NCBI RefSeq assembly: GCF_001592945.1
Contig: NZ_LRPB01000023.1
Span: forward strand, 744,001-808,000
DNA: 64,000 nt
Direction of reading: 5' to 3'
DNA from: Roseivirga seohaensis
Lineage (GTDB): Bacteria; Bacteroidota; Bacteroidia; Cytophagales; Cyclobacteriaceae
Shown here: positions 42,427 through 51,116 of the stretch, piece by piece
Layout of the letters: every line of letters begins with the position of its first letter
How positions within the stretch are numbered: the first letter of the stretch is position 1
Made by a program: the position numbers and the translations under genes
The notes under the pieces: model-generated
The model's database searches: none
What the model saw: only the letters and a program-made list of their open reading frames with translations
What the model was told of the DNA's origin: nothing

Positions 42427-43818
42427 ATGGCGGTTAACGTTAGTAATGAGGGCAGAGGCCAGTGGGGGTCCAAATTTGGATTTATCATGGCTGCGGCCGG
42501 TTCAGCTGTCGGGTTAGGGAACATCTGGAGATTCCCTTACATCACAGGTCAGAATGGAGGCGGAGCCTTTGTTTTGGTTTATTTGCTTTGTGTAATACTT
42601 ATTGGAGTACCCTTGCTCTTTACAGAGATGGGCTTTGGTAGGTACACAAAAAAGGGCACCATTGGTGCATTTAAAGATACTGGTGCCAATCCTCTTTTTA
42701 TGGGTTTGGGTGCCATTATGGCTTTGTTGGTCAGCTTTTTTGTGCTTTCTTATTATGGCAATATTGCTGGTTGGACAATCGGCTATATTTTCAAATCGTT
42801 AAGTGGTAGCGAAGTTCCTTTTGAAGAATTTGCCGCAAACCCAATGAACACAATTCCCTTAATGGGACTGTTTACGCTGGTTACAATTCTTATTGTGCGA
42901 AAAGGGATTTCTGGAGGAATTGAAAAGGCCGCCAAAATATTGATGCCTGTACTCTTCTTGCTTATTCTTATTGTGGCCATTCGAAGTATGTCATTAGAAG
43001 GCGCAATGAAAGGCGTAGACTTCTACTTAAACCCAGATTTCAGTAAAATTTCGGGTCAAACGTTTTTGGTAGCTCTAGGGCAAGCTTTCTTTTCTATGAG
43101 TATTGGTTGGGGAATTATGATTACTTATGGCTCATATTTACCGAAAACAGCGAATATTGTTAGTAGCGGTGTTTGGGTAGGTTTGATGGACGCTGGCGTA
43201 GCTTTGCTTGCGGGTTTCATGATCTTCCCTGCTGTTTTTGCTTTCGGAAAAGACCCTGCCGCTGGCCCTACTTTGGTGTTCCAGGTATTGCCAGAAATTT
43301 TCAGCAGTATGCCGGGCGGAGCCATTATAGGCGCCTTCTTCTTCCTTTTATTAATGGTGGCAGCTTTAACATCTTCTATTTCCATGTTGGAGGTACCCGC
43401 CTCTTATTTTATGGATGAGAAAAAATGGAGCAGAAATAAATCTGCTTGGGTAGTCGGTATTTTACTTTTTATTGTAGGCATTCCTTCAGCGCTTTCACAA
43501 GGGGGCTCTGAATTTTTCTCCACCATGAATGTCACGGTTTTCGGAGCAACATACACTGGCTTTCAAGATATTCTCGACTTCTTCTTTGGCACCTTCTTTA
43601 TTGTAGTGGTGGCTTTGGTTACTTGTATTTATGTGGCTTGGAAAATGCCAATCAAGAATATAGTCTCCGAAATTGATTTGGGAGCACCAGGTTGGAAACC
43701 AGGTACATTTGCTTCTAATGCTTTTGTCTTTTTTATCCGTTACGTATGCCCAGTAGTTATTCTTATTGTATTACTGAACATGATGGGCTTATTCGGAATT
43801 TTTGGTGGAGGCGGTTAA
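42427..43818 (+). CDS. sodium-dependent NSS/SNF family transporter, second
   Basis: 463 residues with about 11 helices. The first helix has AAAGSAVGLGNIWRFPYITG, the NSS signature that binds Na+ and substrate, and the sixth reads FFSMSIGWGIMITYGSYLP. It is closer to the common bacterial LeuT/MhsT branch than its divergent neighbour. The tail ends in glycines (FGIFGGGG). No small-subunit gene follows it; an intrinsic terminator lies 22 bp downstream. Confidence 0.92.
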   Translation: MAVNVSNEGRGQWGSKFGFIMAAAGSAVGLGNIWRFPYITGQNGGGAFVLVYLLCVILIGVPLLFTEMGFGRYTKKGTIGAFKDTGANPLFMGLGAIMALLVSFFVLSYYGNIAGWTIGYIFKSLSGSEVPFEEFAANPMNTIPLMGLFTLVTILIVRKGISGGIEKAAKILMPVLFLLILIVAIRSMSLEGAMKGVDFYLNPDFSKISGQTFLVALGQAFFSMSIGWGIMITYGSYLPKTANIVSSGVWVGLMDAGVALLAGFMIFPAVFAFGKDPAAGPTLVFQVLPEIFSSMPGGAIIGAFFFLLLMVAALTSSISMLEVPASYFMDEKKWSRNKSAWVVGILLFIVGIPSALSQGGSEFFSTMNVTVFGATYTGFQDILDFFFGTFFIVVVALVTCIYVAWKMPIKNIVSEIDLGAPGWKPGTFASNAFVFFIRYVCPVVILIVLLNMMGLFGIFGGGG

Positions 43819-43840
43819 TAGATGCTGGACAGAATCGATC

Positions 43841-43870
43841 AAAATGACACTCTTAGGGGTGTCATTTTTT
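43841..43870 (+). terminator. intrinsic terminator after the second NSS gene
   Basis: AAAATGACAC and its complement (10-bp stem, 8-nt loop) end in a run of T. It begins 22 bp past the stop at 43818. Confidence 0.85.
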
Positions 43871-43903
43871 GTTTGAGTAGTTCAGAATGCTCAACTTAGC
43901 TTT

Positions 43904-44242
43904 ATGGCAAAAGATCACAGCAACTTTTTTAATAATGTTTACGAAGTAGTTAAACTCATTCCTGCAGGGCGAGTTACTTCATATGGAGCCATTGCTCAAT
44001 ACTTAGGCACAAAGGGTGGCGCCCGAATGGTAGGCTGGGCCATGAATGCAGCACATGGACTGTCAGATGTTCCTGCGCATAGGGTAGTAAACCGATCTGG
44101 AGTTTTAACCGGTCGTCATCATTTTCAGACACCCACCCTGATGCAAGAACGTTTAGAAGCCGAAGGAGTAAAAGTGAGCGAAGATAAAATTGTGGGGTTT
44201 AAAGAGGTGTATTGGGAACCGATTAAAGAGTTAGAACTTTAA
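43904..44242 (+). CDS. alkyltransferase-like (ATL) DNA-binding protein
   Basis: 112 residues in the MGMT C-terminal fold: VVKLIPAGRVTSYGAIAQYL (helix-turn-helix), VGWAMNAAHG, and the active-site loop, which reads PAHRVV where MGMT has PCHRV. The acceptor Cys is replaced by Ala, so it cannot transfer alkyl groups; ATL proteins instead flag O6-alkylguanine for nucleotide excision repair. It stands alone between the second NSS gene and MscS. Confidence 0.9.
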   Translation: MAKDHSNFFNNVYEVVKLIPAGRVTSYGAIAQYLGTKGGARMVGWAMNAAHGLSDVPAHRVVNRSGVLTGRHHFQTPTLMQERLEAEGVKVSEDKIVGFKEVYWEPIKELEL

Positions 44243-44265
44243 ACTTTTTTGGCTCGAAATTCCGT

Positions 44266-44273
44266 TAATTTTG
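44266..44273 (+). promoter_or_regulatory. -7 promoter element (TAATTTTG) for the second MscS gene
   Basis: TAATTTTG fits TAnnTTTG, 16 nt before the ATG at 44290. The nearest TTTG lies only 14 bp further upstream, so the -33 is unclear. Confidence 0.4.
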
Positions 44274-44289
44274 CAGTGGATTTATAATC

Positions 44290-45210
44290 ATGATTAAGAC
44301 GAGAGTAAAAGCAAATAAGCCTATTGATCAGGCAAAAAAGGAAGGAAGAAGACGACTGTTTTTCTTCCTGAAATTTATTGTGCTGGTGATTATATTGGTT
44401 TGGAGGTTTTGGTTAAAACCTGACTTTGAAGAAGGGAGCTTTTTTGGAACTAGAATAGTCCCTGCGGTTATCTCTTACATCTCAGGTATATTGCTTGTGT
44501 CGCTCGGTCGAATCTTGATGGTGTATTTCTACCTCAAGCGAAAGAAGAAAGGAACTGACTTTAAAGATAACTTCATTTTAGGGATCAATGGAATCTCAGC
44601 TATTCTCCATGTCATCATTTTACTGTTTGCATTGTTGGCTCTTTTTGGCTTAGATGCTAAGGAGTTTTTCACTTCCATTAGTATTGTTGCTGCTGCAATT
44701 GCCATTATTTCTAAGGATTACATAGCAAACACCATCAACGGATTTATACTGATGTTCTCCAATCAGCTTTCGTTGAACGACTATATTGTTATTGAAGAAC
44801 ACAGTGGCAGAATAACTGATATTACTTTGCTGAACGTGGTGCTGTTAAGCGATGAAGACGAGATTATTTATGTACCTAACACTTTGCTTGTTACCCATAA
44901 TGTGGTGAATACCAGTAAAAAGAATTTTAAAAAACTAAGCTTCGATTTTGAAATGGACAGGCAAACTTTGGGCAATCCAGACGATCTTGAAGAGTACATC
45001 ATAAAAGCACTTAAGTCTGAGTTTCCTAGTATCAATCTTGAAAAATTTAGCTTAAGGGTTTTCCATATTCTGAAGGATACGGTGAATCTGAAACTTTACA
45101 TTACACTCGATAAAAAGAGCAAGGAAATGGAAAGGGCGGTTTGGAGGTTTACCAATAAAACCATTCTGAATTACGCCAAAGAAAACTATGTGCCTCTTGC
45201 CCAACAATAA
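44290..45210 (+). CDS. MscS family mechanosensitive channel, second
   Basis: 306 residues with four predicted helices (about 24-41, 58-80, 98-120, 126-148) and the MscS beta domain: KDYIANTINGFILMFSNQLS, the family segment IYVPNTLLVTHNVVNTSK and an alpha-beta tail. The pore helix (SISIVAAAIAIISKDYIANT) lacks the strict Ala/Gly packing of E. coli MscS. It is a separate subfamily from the copy at 26187. The TerC gene starts 13 bp downstream, so the two are likely cotranscribed. Confidence 0.88.
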   Translation: MIKTRVKANKPIDQAKKEGRRRLFFFLKFIVLVIILVWRFWLKPDFEEGSFFGTRIVPAVISYISGILLVSLGRILMVYFYLKRKKKGTDFKDNFILGINGISAILHVIILLFALLALFGLDAKEFFTSISIVAAAIAIISKDYIANTINGFILMFSNQLSLNDYIVIEEHSGRITDITLLNVVLLSDEDEIIYVPNTLLVTHNVVNTSKKNFKKLSFDFEMDRQTLGNPDDLEEYIIKALKSEFPSINLEKFSLRVFHILKDTVNLKLYITLDKKSKEMERAVWRFTNKTILNYAKENYVPLAQQ

Positions 45211-45223
45211 ACTGTCAATTTGA

Positions 45224-45967
45224 ATGGAAGCGTTACTTACATCAGAAGGCCTTGTCGCACTATTAACCCTTACTTTTTTAGAGGTTATTCTCGGGGTCGA
45301 TAACATCATTTTCATTTCAATTGTTTCTAACCGACTACCAGAGGCGGATCGTAAAAAAACCAGAAACCTAGGTTTAGGACTCGCCTTGATCATGCGTATT
45401 GGTTTGCTTTTGGGAATCAGCTGGATCATTGGTTTTACTGAACCCCTCTTTACCGTTTTAGAGCATGATGTAAGTATAAAAGACTTGATTTTAATTTTGG
45501 GAGGTTTATTCCTAATCGGAAAGAGCACGACTGAAATCCACCACACTTTAGAGGGAGATGAGCATCAGGTGAAGAAGAGTAAAAGTGTTACTGTGAGTAA
45601 AGTGATTCTTCAAATCGTAGCTTTAGATATCGTTTTCTCTTTTGATTCTATTTTAACCGCTGTGGGCCTTACAGAGCATGTATTGATCATGATTATTGCA
45701 GTTACTTTAGCCATGATTGTGATGATGTCTTCTGCAGGAAAAATCAGTGCTTTTATCAACAAACATCCATCGCTGCAAATGTTGGCCATGTCGTTTTTGA
45801 TTTTAATTGGTTTTATGCTAGTGCTCGAAGGCATTGGTGAACACATTGAAAAGGGCTATATCTACTTTGCGGTATTCTTCTCGTTAGCGGTGGAAGCTCT
45901 CAATATGAGAAAGCGTAGCAAAGACCGCGTGGTGAAACTCAGAAAAAGAATTGTTGGCGAGGAGTAA
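45224..45967 (+). CDS. TerC family integral membrane protein
   Basis: 247 residues with seven to eight helices. TerC signatures: ALLTLTFLEVILGVDNIIFIS, and the second repeat QIVALDIVFSFDSILTAVG, each with an acidic pair within the membrane (D-N and D-S). TerC-like proteins export Mn2+ or load exoenzymes with metal. No tellurite or exoenzyme genes adjoin. It is likely cotranscribed with the MscS gene. Confidence 0.9.
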   Translation: MEALLTSEGLVALLTLTFLEVILGVDNIIFISIVSNRLPEADRKKTRNLGLGLALIMRIGLLLGISWIIGFTEPLFTVLEHDVSIKDLILILGGLFLIGKSTTEIHHTLEGDEHQVKKSKSVTVSKVILQIVALDIVFSFDSILTAVGLTEHVLIMIIAVTLAMIVMMSSAGKISAFINKHPSLQMLAMSFLILIGFMLVLEGIGEHIEKGYIYFAVFFSLAVEALNMRKRSKDRVVKLRKRIVGEE

Positions 45968-45990
45968 ATTTCCCTTAATCTATTTGTGTG

Positions 45991-46626
45991 CTATAAGAGT
46001 GCAGAAATAAACCCACTTACTTCATTTGCATTACGGACAATCAACAGATGTGATCCACCGCTAATGCGAAGGGATATGTTTTGAACTCTTAACGGGATTA
46101 TTCGGTCTTTTGTCCCATGTATTCTTATTGCCTTTTTATTTTCTTTTGGAACCCAATTTACAATTGCGCCAAATGCCCATTTAAGAAACTTGACATCAAT
46201 ATTTCTAATGATGTTATCTAAAATTTTCTTTTCCTCTAGCCTAGAGGCTCCAAATAAATAATTAGTGAAACGGTTCGGTGTTCTGAACAGTCGATCGGGT
46301 ATGATTTTGTATAGTTTGGTTCGTTCCAAAAGCCGAAATATTATTGGTATTTCCAATGAACTTTGCGCGCTTGACACAAGAAATACGTTGATGGGGTTAG
46401 TGATTTTTGAAGCCTCCAAGGCAATCATTCCTCCGAAAGAAACTCCTATAAAGCTATACGGGGTTCTTAATTTCAGATTACCGATAAGCCTTCGGCTATA
46501 GTCCTCTAGTGATTCATTGTTGAGTGGCTCTATCCAATCTACATAATGAAATTTAACCCCTTCAATTTCAAGAAACTGGAATACACTTTTATCTGCTCCA
46601 AGCCCACTAAAGCAGTAGAAATTCAT
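45991..46626 (-). CDS. alpha/beta hydrolase
   Basis: 211 residues with the alpha/beta fold: opening YCFSGLGADKSVFQFL, nucleophile elbow GVSFGG (Ser about 83), and the closing HGTKDRIIPLR (Asp) and GGSHLL (His) of the catalytic triad. It has no signal peptide, and the substrate is unknown. The ATG overlaps the SSS symporter stop (TAATG), so it is translated with the symporter. Confidence 0.85.
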   Translation of the reverse strand: MNFYCFSGLGADKSVFQFLEIEGVKFHYVDWIEPLNNESLEDYSRRLIGNLKLRTPYSFIGVSFGGMIALEASKITNPINVFLVSSAQSSLEIPIIFRLLERTKLYKIIPDRLFRTPNRFTNYLFGASRLEEKKILDNIIRNIDVKFLKWAFGAIVNWVPKENKKAIRIHGTKDRIIPLRVQNISLRISGGSHLLIVRNANEVSGFISALL

Positions 46627-48080
46627 TAGACGATTTGTTGTGTTGAACTTTTAGAAATCAGCAACATTCCCAAGAACGTAAGCCCTGCATTAAAAATCAG
46701 GATAAAGAATCCGAATTGAAAACCGTTGAACCAAGCAGATGAATTCATATCTACTAGGTAAGATATGGCCGGAGAAAGCAAACAAACAGGCAGTACCAGA
46801 TTGTCTTTCACTTTTAGTTTGGTCATCAATCCAAAACTGAAAAGGCCTAATAGCGGGCCATAAGTATAACCAGCCACTTTAAAAATCGCACTAATTACAC
46901 TACTGTCGTTTATCGCGTTGAAGATAATGATGACGATGAAGAGCAACACAGAAAAGCCCAAGTGCACTTTAAGCCTAATCGGTTTCTTTACCGATTCTTC
47001 TTTCTTTTCAAAATTTAAGAAATCGACACAGAATGCAGTTGTAAGCGAGGTAAGGGCAGAGTCGGCACTGGAGTAGGCCGCAGCCACAATGCCCAATAAG
47101 AATACAATTCCGCCAAAAGTGCCGAGGTGATTCAAAGCGATTAAAGGGTAGAAATTATCCGTTCTTGTCGGAATTTCAATTCCATTTTGGCCTGCATACA
47201 AATAGAGCAGTGCACCCATTCCCAAGAAAAGGATATTAGCAATCACCAAAGCTATAGTGAACCAGAAAATATTTTTCTGAGCGTCCTTCAAGGTTCTGCA
47301 GGTTAGGTTTTTCTGCATCATGTCTTGGTCTAAACCCGTCATCACGATGGCAATAAATACCCCAGAAATAAACTGTTTGAAGAAATCTTTTTTGTCGTTC
47401 CAATCGAAGAAGAATGTTTTGGAATACTCACTGTCGCTAATTTGAGTAATGGCATCTCCCAGACCAATACCCATTTCTTTGGTAATAATATAAATGGTAA
47501 TCACCACTGCTGAGAGCATAAAAAAGGTTTGTAGCGTATCCGTCCACACAATGGTTTTTATTCCCCCTCTAAAAGTATACACCCAAATAAGGGCGATAGT
47601 AACGAGTACCGAAACCCAAAACGGAACGCCATAACTATCGAAAAGCGCAATCTGAAGTACACTGGCTACTAAAAAAAGGCGAAAGGAAGCCCCAATTGTT
47701 CTGGAAAGCATAAAGAAAAACGACCCCGTTTTGTATGACCAAAAGCCAAAGCGCTGTTCTAAATAGGTATATATAGAAACCAAATTCAGACGGTAATAAA
47801 GAGGCATCAACACCGTGGCAATAATGAGGTAACCAACGATATACCCCAAAACAACCTGAAAATAAGAGAAGAAGCTATTCCCTACTTCACCGGGAACAGA
47901 AATAAAGGTAACTCCCGACAAGGAAGCCCCAATCATTCCGAAAGCTACCAAATACCAAGGCGACTGTTTGTTGGCCGTAAAAAAGGTAGCCGAATCAGCC
48001 CCTTTCGAGGTAAATCGAGAAATGAGAATCAGCAGTAGAAAATAACCGCCTATAATTGAAATCACTAAAGTGGGGTTCAT
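46626..48080 (-). CDS. sodium:solute symporter (SSS family)
   Basis: 484 residues with about 13 helices. SSS motifs include FGMIGASLSGVTFISVPGE near the N-terminus, GYIVGYLIIATVLMPLYY, RLFLVASVLQIALFDSYGVP, and GIVAAAYSSADSALTSLTTA, the helix 8 Na+ site with paired Ser. The substrate may be sugar, amino acid or sialic acid type; the sequence alone does not decide. It is cotranslated with a small hydrolase and divergent from clpS. Confidence 0.9.
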   Translation of the reverse strand: MNPTLVISIIGGYFLLLILISRFTSKGADSATFFTANKQSPWYLVAFGMIGASLSGVTFISVPGEVGNSFFSYFQVVLGYIVGYLIIATVLMPLYYRLNLVSIYTYLEQRFGFWSYKTGSFFFMLSRTIGASFRLFLVASVLQIALFDSYGVPFWVSVLVTIALIWVYTFRGGIKTIVWTDTLQTFFMLSAVVITIYIITKEMGIGLGDAITQISDSEYSKTFFFDWNDKKDFFKQFISGVFIAIVMTGLDQDMMQKNLTCRTLKDAQKNIFWFTIALVIANILFLGMGALLYLYAGQNGIEIPTRTDNFYPLIALNHLGTFGGIVFLLGIVAAAYSSADSALTSLTTAFCVDFLNFEKKEESVKKPIRLKVHLGFSVLLFIVIIIFNAINDSSVISAIFKVAGYTYGPLLGLFSFGLMTKLKVKDNLVLPVCLLSPAISYLVDMNSSAWFNGFQFGFFILIFNAGLTFLGMLLISKSSTQQIV

Positions 48081-48192
48081 ACCAAAGAACTAGTAAATTA
48101 AAGTTTGAATATCCGTGAAAAAACTGTGGACACCAAAAAGCGGAACGAACCAATTAGACAAACAGACAGTTTAGGCAACAAGTGTTTTTTTG

Positions 48193-48200
48193 TACATTTG
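48193..48200 (+). promoter_or_regulatory. -7 promoter element (TACATTTG) for clpS
   Basis: TACATTTG matches TAnnTTTG, 15 nt before the ATG at 48216. TTTA at 48170-48173, 19 bp upstream, may serve as -33. Confidence 0.55.
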
Positions 48201-48215
48201 TAAAAAATTAAAAAC

Positions 48216-48497
48216 ATGAATTTCAGCTATCAAGAAGAAGAGTTAGTCGAGGTACTCGAAAAAACTACAGATGAGGAATTATGTGATTTGGTAGTTTTTA
48301 ATGATGACTTTAACACGTTTGAACACGTGATTAATATTTTAATGAAAGTGTGTAAGCACACTGCCGAGCAAGCAGAACAGTGTACACTGTTGATTCATTA
48401 TAAAGGAAAGTGCACAGTTAAAAATGGATCGTTTACAGAATTGAAGCCAATGTGCGAGAGTATTCTTTCAGCAGGAATTACCGCCACTGTGTTATAA
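48216..48497 (+). CDS. clpS: ATP-dependent Clp protease adaptor ClpS
   Basis: 93 residues. The ClpS core is present: LVVFNDDFNTFEHVINILMK (N-degron pocket, with the NDD-x-NT motif), then HTAEQAEQCTLLIHYKGKC. The protein hands N-end-rule substrates to ClpAP. The N-terminal extension is shorter than in proteobacteria. recR starts 28 bp further on in the same direction. Confidence 0.9.
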   Translation: MNFSYQEEELVEVLEKTTDEELCDLVVFNDDFNTFEHVINILMKVCKHTAEQAEQCTLLIHYKGKCTVKNGSFTELKPMCESILSAGITATVL

Positions 48498-48524
48498 TTA
48501 GAAAGATTTTCATCAGAGCTCAAT

Positions 48525-49130
48525 TTGAACTTCCCTCCCAAAATTGTCGACAATGCCATTGAGGAAATCTCTAAACTTCCGGGCATAGGAAAAAAGACCG
48601 CCTTAAGGCTGGTACTTCATTTACTAAAACAAGACCCCATCAGTACGGCTCATTTAACCACTGCGCTTAACGAGTTGCGTGATGGAATAAAGTACTGTGG
48701 TACTTGCCATATTATTTCCGACACGACAGACTGTACTTGCCGTACGATTAAACGCGATTTGACCACTATTTGTGTGGTTACCGACACGCCTGATGTAATG
48801 GCCATTGAAAACACGGCTCAATACAGAGGGCTTTATCATGTTCTGGGTGGTGTTATTTCTCCGATTGAAGGGATTGGTCCAAGCGATATTCATATCGACT
48901 CTTTGGTAGAGCGAATTCAACTGAGCGAACCCAAAATAGAAGAAGTAATTTTAGCCCTAAGCCCTACCATGGAAGGTGATACCACAGCTTTCTACATTAC
49001 CAAAAGGCTGAAGGAATTCGGAGTGAAGATTACTTCGATTGCACGTGGAATTCCGATGGGTGGGGAGTTAGAATACACCGATGAAATTACTTTGGGTCGA
49101 AGCATTATGACTCGTTCTGAATACAAATAA
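48525..49130 (+). CDS. recR: recombination protein RecR
   Basis: 201 residues from a TTG start (TTG AAC TTC), the only position that gives the usual N-terminus NFPPKIVDNAIEEISKLPG. Helix-hairpin-helix LPGIGKKTALRLV is followed by a zinc finger (CGTCHIISDTTDCTC) and a Toprim domain (ICVVTDTPDVMAIENT), ending RGIPMGGELEY. RecR acts with RecF/RecO in gap repair. A strong hairpin follows at 49160. Confidence 0.93.
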   Translation: MNFPPKIVDNAIEEISKLPGIGKKTALRLVLHLLKQDPISTAHLTTALNELRDGIKYCGTCHIISDTTDCTCRTIKRDLTTICVVTDTPDVMAIENTAQYRGLYHVLGGVISPIEGIGPSDIHIDSLVERIQLSEPKIEEVILALSPTMEGDTTAFYITKRLKEFGVKITSIARGIPMGGELEYTDEITLGRSIMTRSEYK

Positions 49131-49154
49131 AATTGCTTCAACAGCACAGACATA

Positions 49155-49190
49155 AAAACACGAAGGGCGATCATTTCGATCGCCCTTCGT
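49155..49190 (-). terminator. terminator for the 155-residue hypothetical gene (possibly both strands)
   Basis: A perfect 13-bp inverted repeat (49160-49172 and 49178-49190, 5-nt loop) is followed on the minus strand by GTTTTTATG. It lies 24 bp past the stop of the minus-strand gene and 30 bp past recR, so it may serve both. Confidence 0.8.
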
Positions 49191-49213
49191 CATCTATAGC
49201 TACGGCTAAAAGC

Positions 49214-49681
49214 CTAATTGATTTCGCTTAACATACCCGATGCATAAAAGCGCTGGGTATTCAAGGCTGATAATAGAATGCTCAAGTTGTTCGAAGCTTC
49301 ATTCAAATCACTGATTCTTATGTTTGAATGTGGAGTTGAAGCCACTTCCTCAAGCTCTGTAAGAACTTTACTTACTTTAGATTTCAATACATCAATCATT
49401 TCTAGATCGTTGTATTTCCAAAAACGAATTTGAGCATATACTAAAGCTGGCGCCCAGTTGGTACCATACAAAAGATGTAGGTCTTTGGTAGAGGCACCAA
49501 TGCTTTTGAAAAGCAAGGCCCTGGTGTTTGATAAATTATTTTCGTGAATGGCGAAGTAATCTTTAGAATCTTCTGATACAGCAAATTTGTTCATGAAGTG
49601 GGCAATCTTAGCTGCGTCAGCAATTTTCTTAATTACTCTTTTCAATTTTTCCGGGCTAGTTTCTAAAGTTTTCATAACCAT
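49214..49681 (-). CDS. hypothetical protein, helical (155 aa)
   Basis: I do not recognise it. The protein is all-helical, with no signal peptide or metal motif; segments such as DVLKSKVSKVLTELEEVAST suggest a bundle or coiled coil. ATG at 49681, or two codons in at 49675. A 235-bp region with a promoter lies between it and the divergent aminotransferase. Its terminator is clear, so it is likely expressed. Confidence 0.6.
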   Translation of the reverse strand: MVMKTLETSPEKLKRVIKKIADAAKIAHFMNKFAVSEDSKDYFAIHENNLSNTRALLFKSIGASTKDLHLLYGTNWAPALVYAQIRFWKYNDLEMIDVLKSKVSKVLTELEEVASTPHSNIRISDLNEASNNLSILLSALNTQRFYASGMLSEIN

Positions 49682-49863
49682 GTCGTTTGACTAGTCTATA
49701 TGTGATAACCGTGCCAAACCGAAGAATCATTCGAAATTTTAATGTATGGCTCGTTTTTATGTTGGAGTATAGAAATGGGGTGGGGAAATATTTTCTACAA
49801 TCGAGAAATATTCGGTCGTTTTGATTCAACAGTTTGTGGAATTGTAGAACATTCCAATTGGTT

Positions 49864-49896
49864 TTTGGTACAACAATCTATAAATAGCTACTTTTG
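49864..49896 (+). promoter_or_regulatory. promoter for the aminotransferase (TTTG, N21, TACTTTTG)
   Basis: TTTG at 49864-49867, a 21-bp spacer and TACTTTTG at 49889-49896 fit the full Bacteroidota consensus. The ATG is 20 nt past the -7 box. Confidence 0.7.
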
Positions 49897-49916
49897 CCCC
49901 ACATTGAATTAATCGA

Positions 49917-51116
49917 ATGTCTACAATGGTATCTGATAGAGTAAAGAACATGGCCGAATCGGCCACATTAGCCATGGCTGCCAAAGCCCGAGAGCTAAAA
50001 GAAAAAGGCATTAACGTGATAAGTTTAAGTTTGGGCGAGCCCGACTTTAAAACTCCAAAGCATATTCAAGAGGGCGCTAAGGCCGCAATTGATGAAGGTA
50101 AATACTTTGCTTACCCTCCTGTAAACGGTTATTTAGACCTAAGACAAGCCATTTCGGCTAAATTCAAAAACGAGAATAACTTAGATTATTCACCCGATCA
50201 GATTGTGGTTTCCAATGGAGCCAAGCAATCTATCGCCAACGTATTTTTAGCTTTATTGAATGAAGGTGATGAAGTGGTAGTCTTTTCTCCATTTTGGGTG
50301 AGTTATTCTTCACTTATTGAATTAGCGGGCGGTGTACCTGTGTATGTAAAAGGAGGAATTGAGTCAGATTTTAAAGTAACTCCAGAGCAATTGGCGCAAG
50401 CGATTACGCCAAAAACCAAGGCCATTATTTATTCTTCGCCATGTAACCCAACAGGTTCTGTATTCACATTAGAGGAATTAACAGCGATTTCTGAAGTAAT
50501 TAAAAAACACAAAGACATTGTGGTTATTGCAGACGAAATCTACGAACACATTAATTATACAGGTGCTCACGCCAGTATTGGTGCCATTGAAGGAATGATT
50601 GACAGAACCGTAACCATTAATGGTATGGCCAAAGGTTTTGCTATGACGGGCTGGAGAGTTGGATACCTAGGCGCACCACTTTGGTTGGCCAAAGCATGCA
50701 ATAAAATTCAAGGACAAATTACTTCTGCCAACTGTAGCATTGCCCAAAGAGCTGCCTTAACTGCACTTACTACGGATCTTGCTCCAACAGTAGAAATGTC
50801 GAAGGAATATTTAAGAAGAAGAGATATAGTAAAAGCATTATTGGACGAAGTGCCTGGCTTTAAAACCAATTTACCAACGGGTGCTTTCTACTTCTTTCCA
50901 GATGTAACAGCGCTTTTCGGTAAAACAGATGGAAACGTAACCATTAACAATGCAGATGACCTAAGCCTATACCTTTTAGATCAGGCGCAGGTGTCTGTGG
51001 TAACTGGCGATGCTTTTGGCGATGCCAACTGTATTCGTTTGTCATATGCAGCATCTGAAGAAGATTTGCGTGAAGCCATTACGAGAATTAAAATAGCAGT
51101 TTCTAAACTTTCTTAA
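49917..51116 (+). CDS. PLP-dependent aminotransferase (aspartate aminotransferase type, class I)
   Basis: 399 residues. Family features: SLGEPDFKTPKHIQEGAKAA (N-terminal substrate segment), the SSPCNPTGSVF loop, PLP-contacting DEIYEHINY, and the lysine in TINGMAKGFAMTGWRVGYLG. It transfers amino groups between aspartate (or related) and 2-oxo acids; the exact substrate is not fixed by motifs. The stop overlaps the following kinase start (TAATG). Confidence 0.9.
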   Translation: MSTMVSDRVKNMAESATLAMAAKARELKEKGINVISLSLGEPDFKTPKHIQEGAKAAIDEGKYFAYPPVNGYLDLRQAISAKFKNENNLDYSPDQIVVSNGAKQSIANVFLALLNEGDEVVVFSPFWVSYSSLIELAGGVPVYVKGGIESDFKVTPEQLAQAITPKTKAIIYSSPCNPTGSVFTLEELTAISEVIKKHKDIVVIADEIYEHINYTGAHASIGAIEGMIDRTVTINGMAKGFAMTGWRVGYLGAPLWLAKACNKIQGQITSANCSIAQRAALTALTTDLAPTVEMSKEYLRRRDIVKALLDEVPGFKTNLPTGAFYFFPDVTALFGKTDGNVTINNADDLSLYLLDQAQVSVVTGDAFGDANCIRLSYAASEEDLREAITRIKIAVSKLS

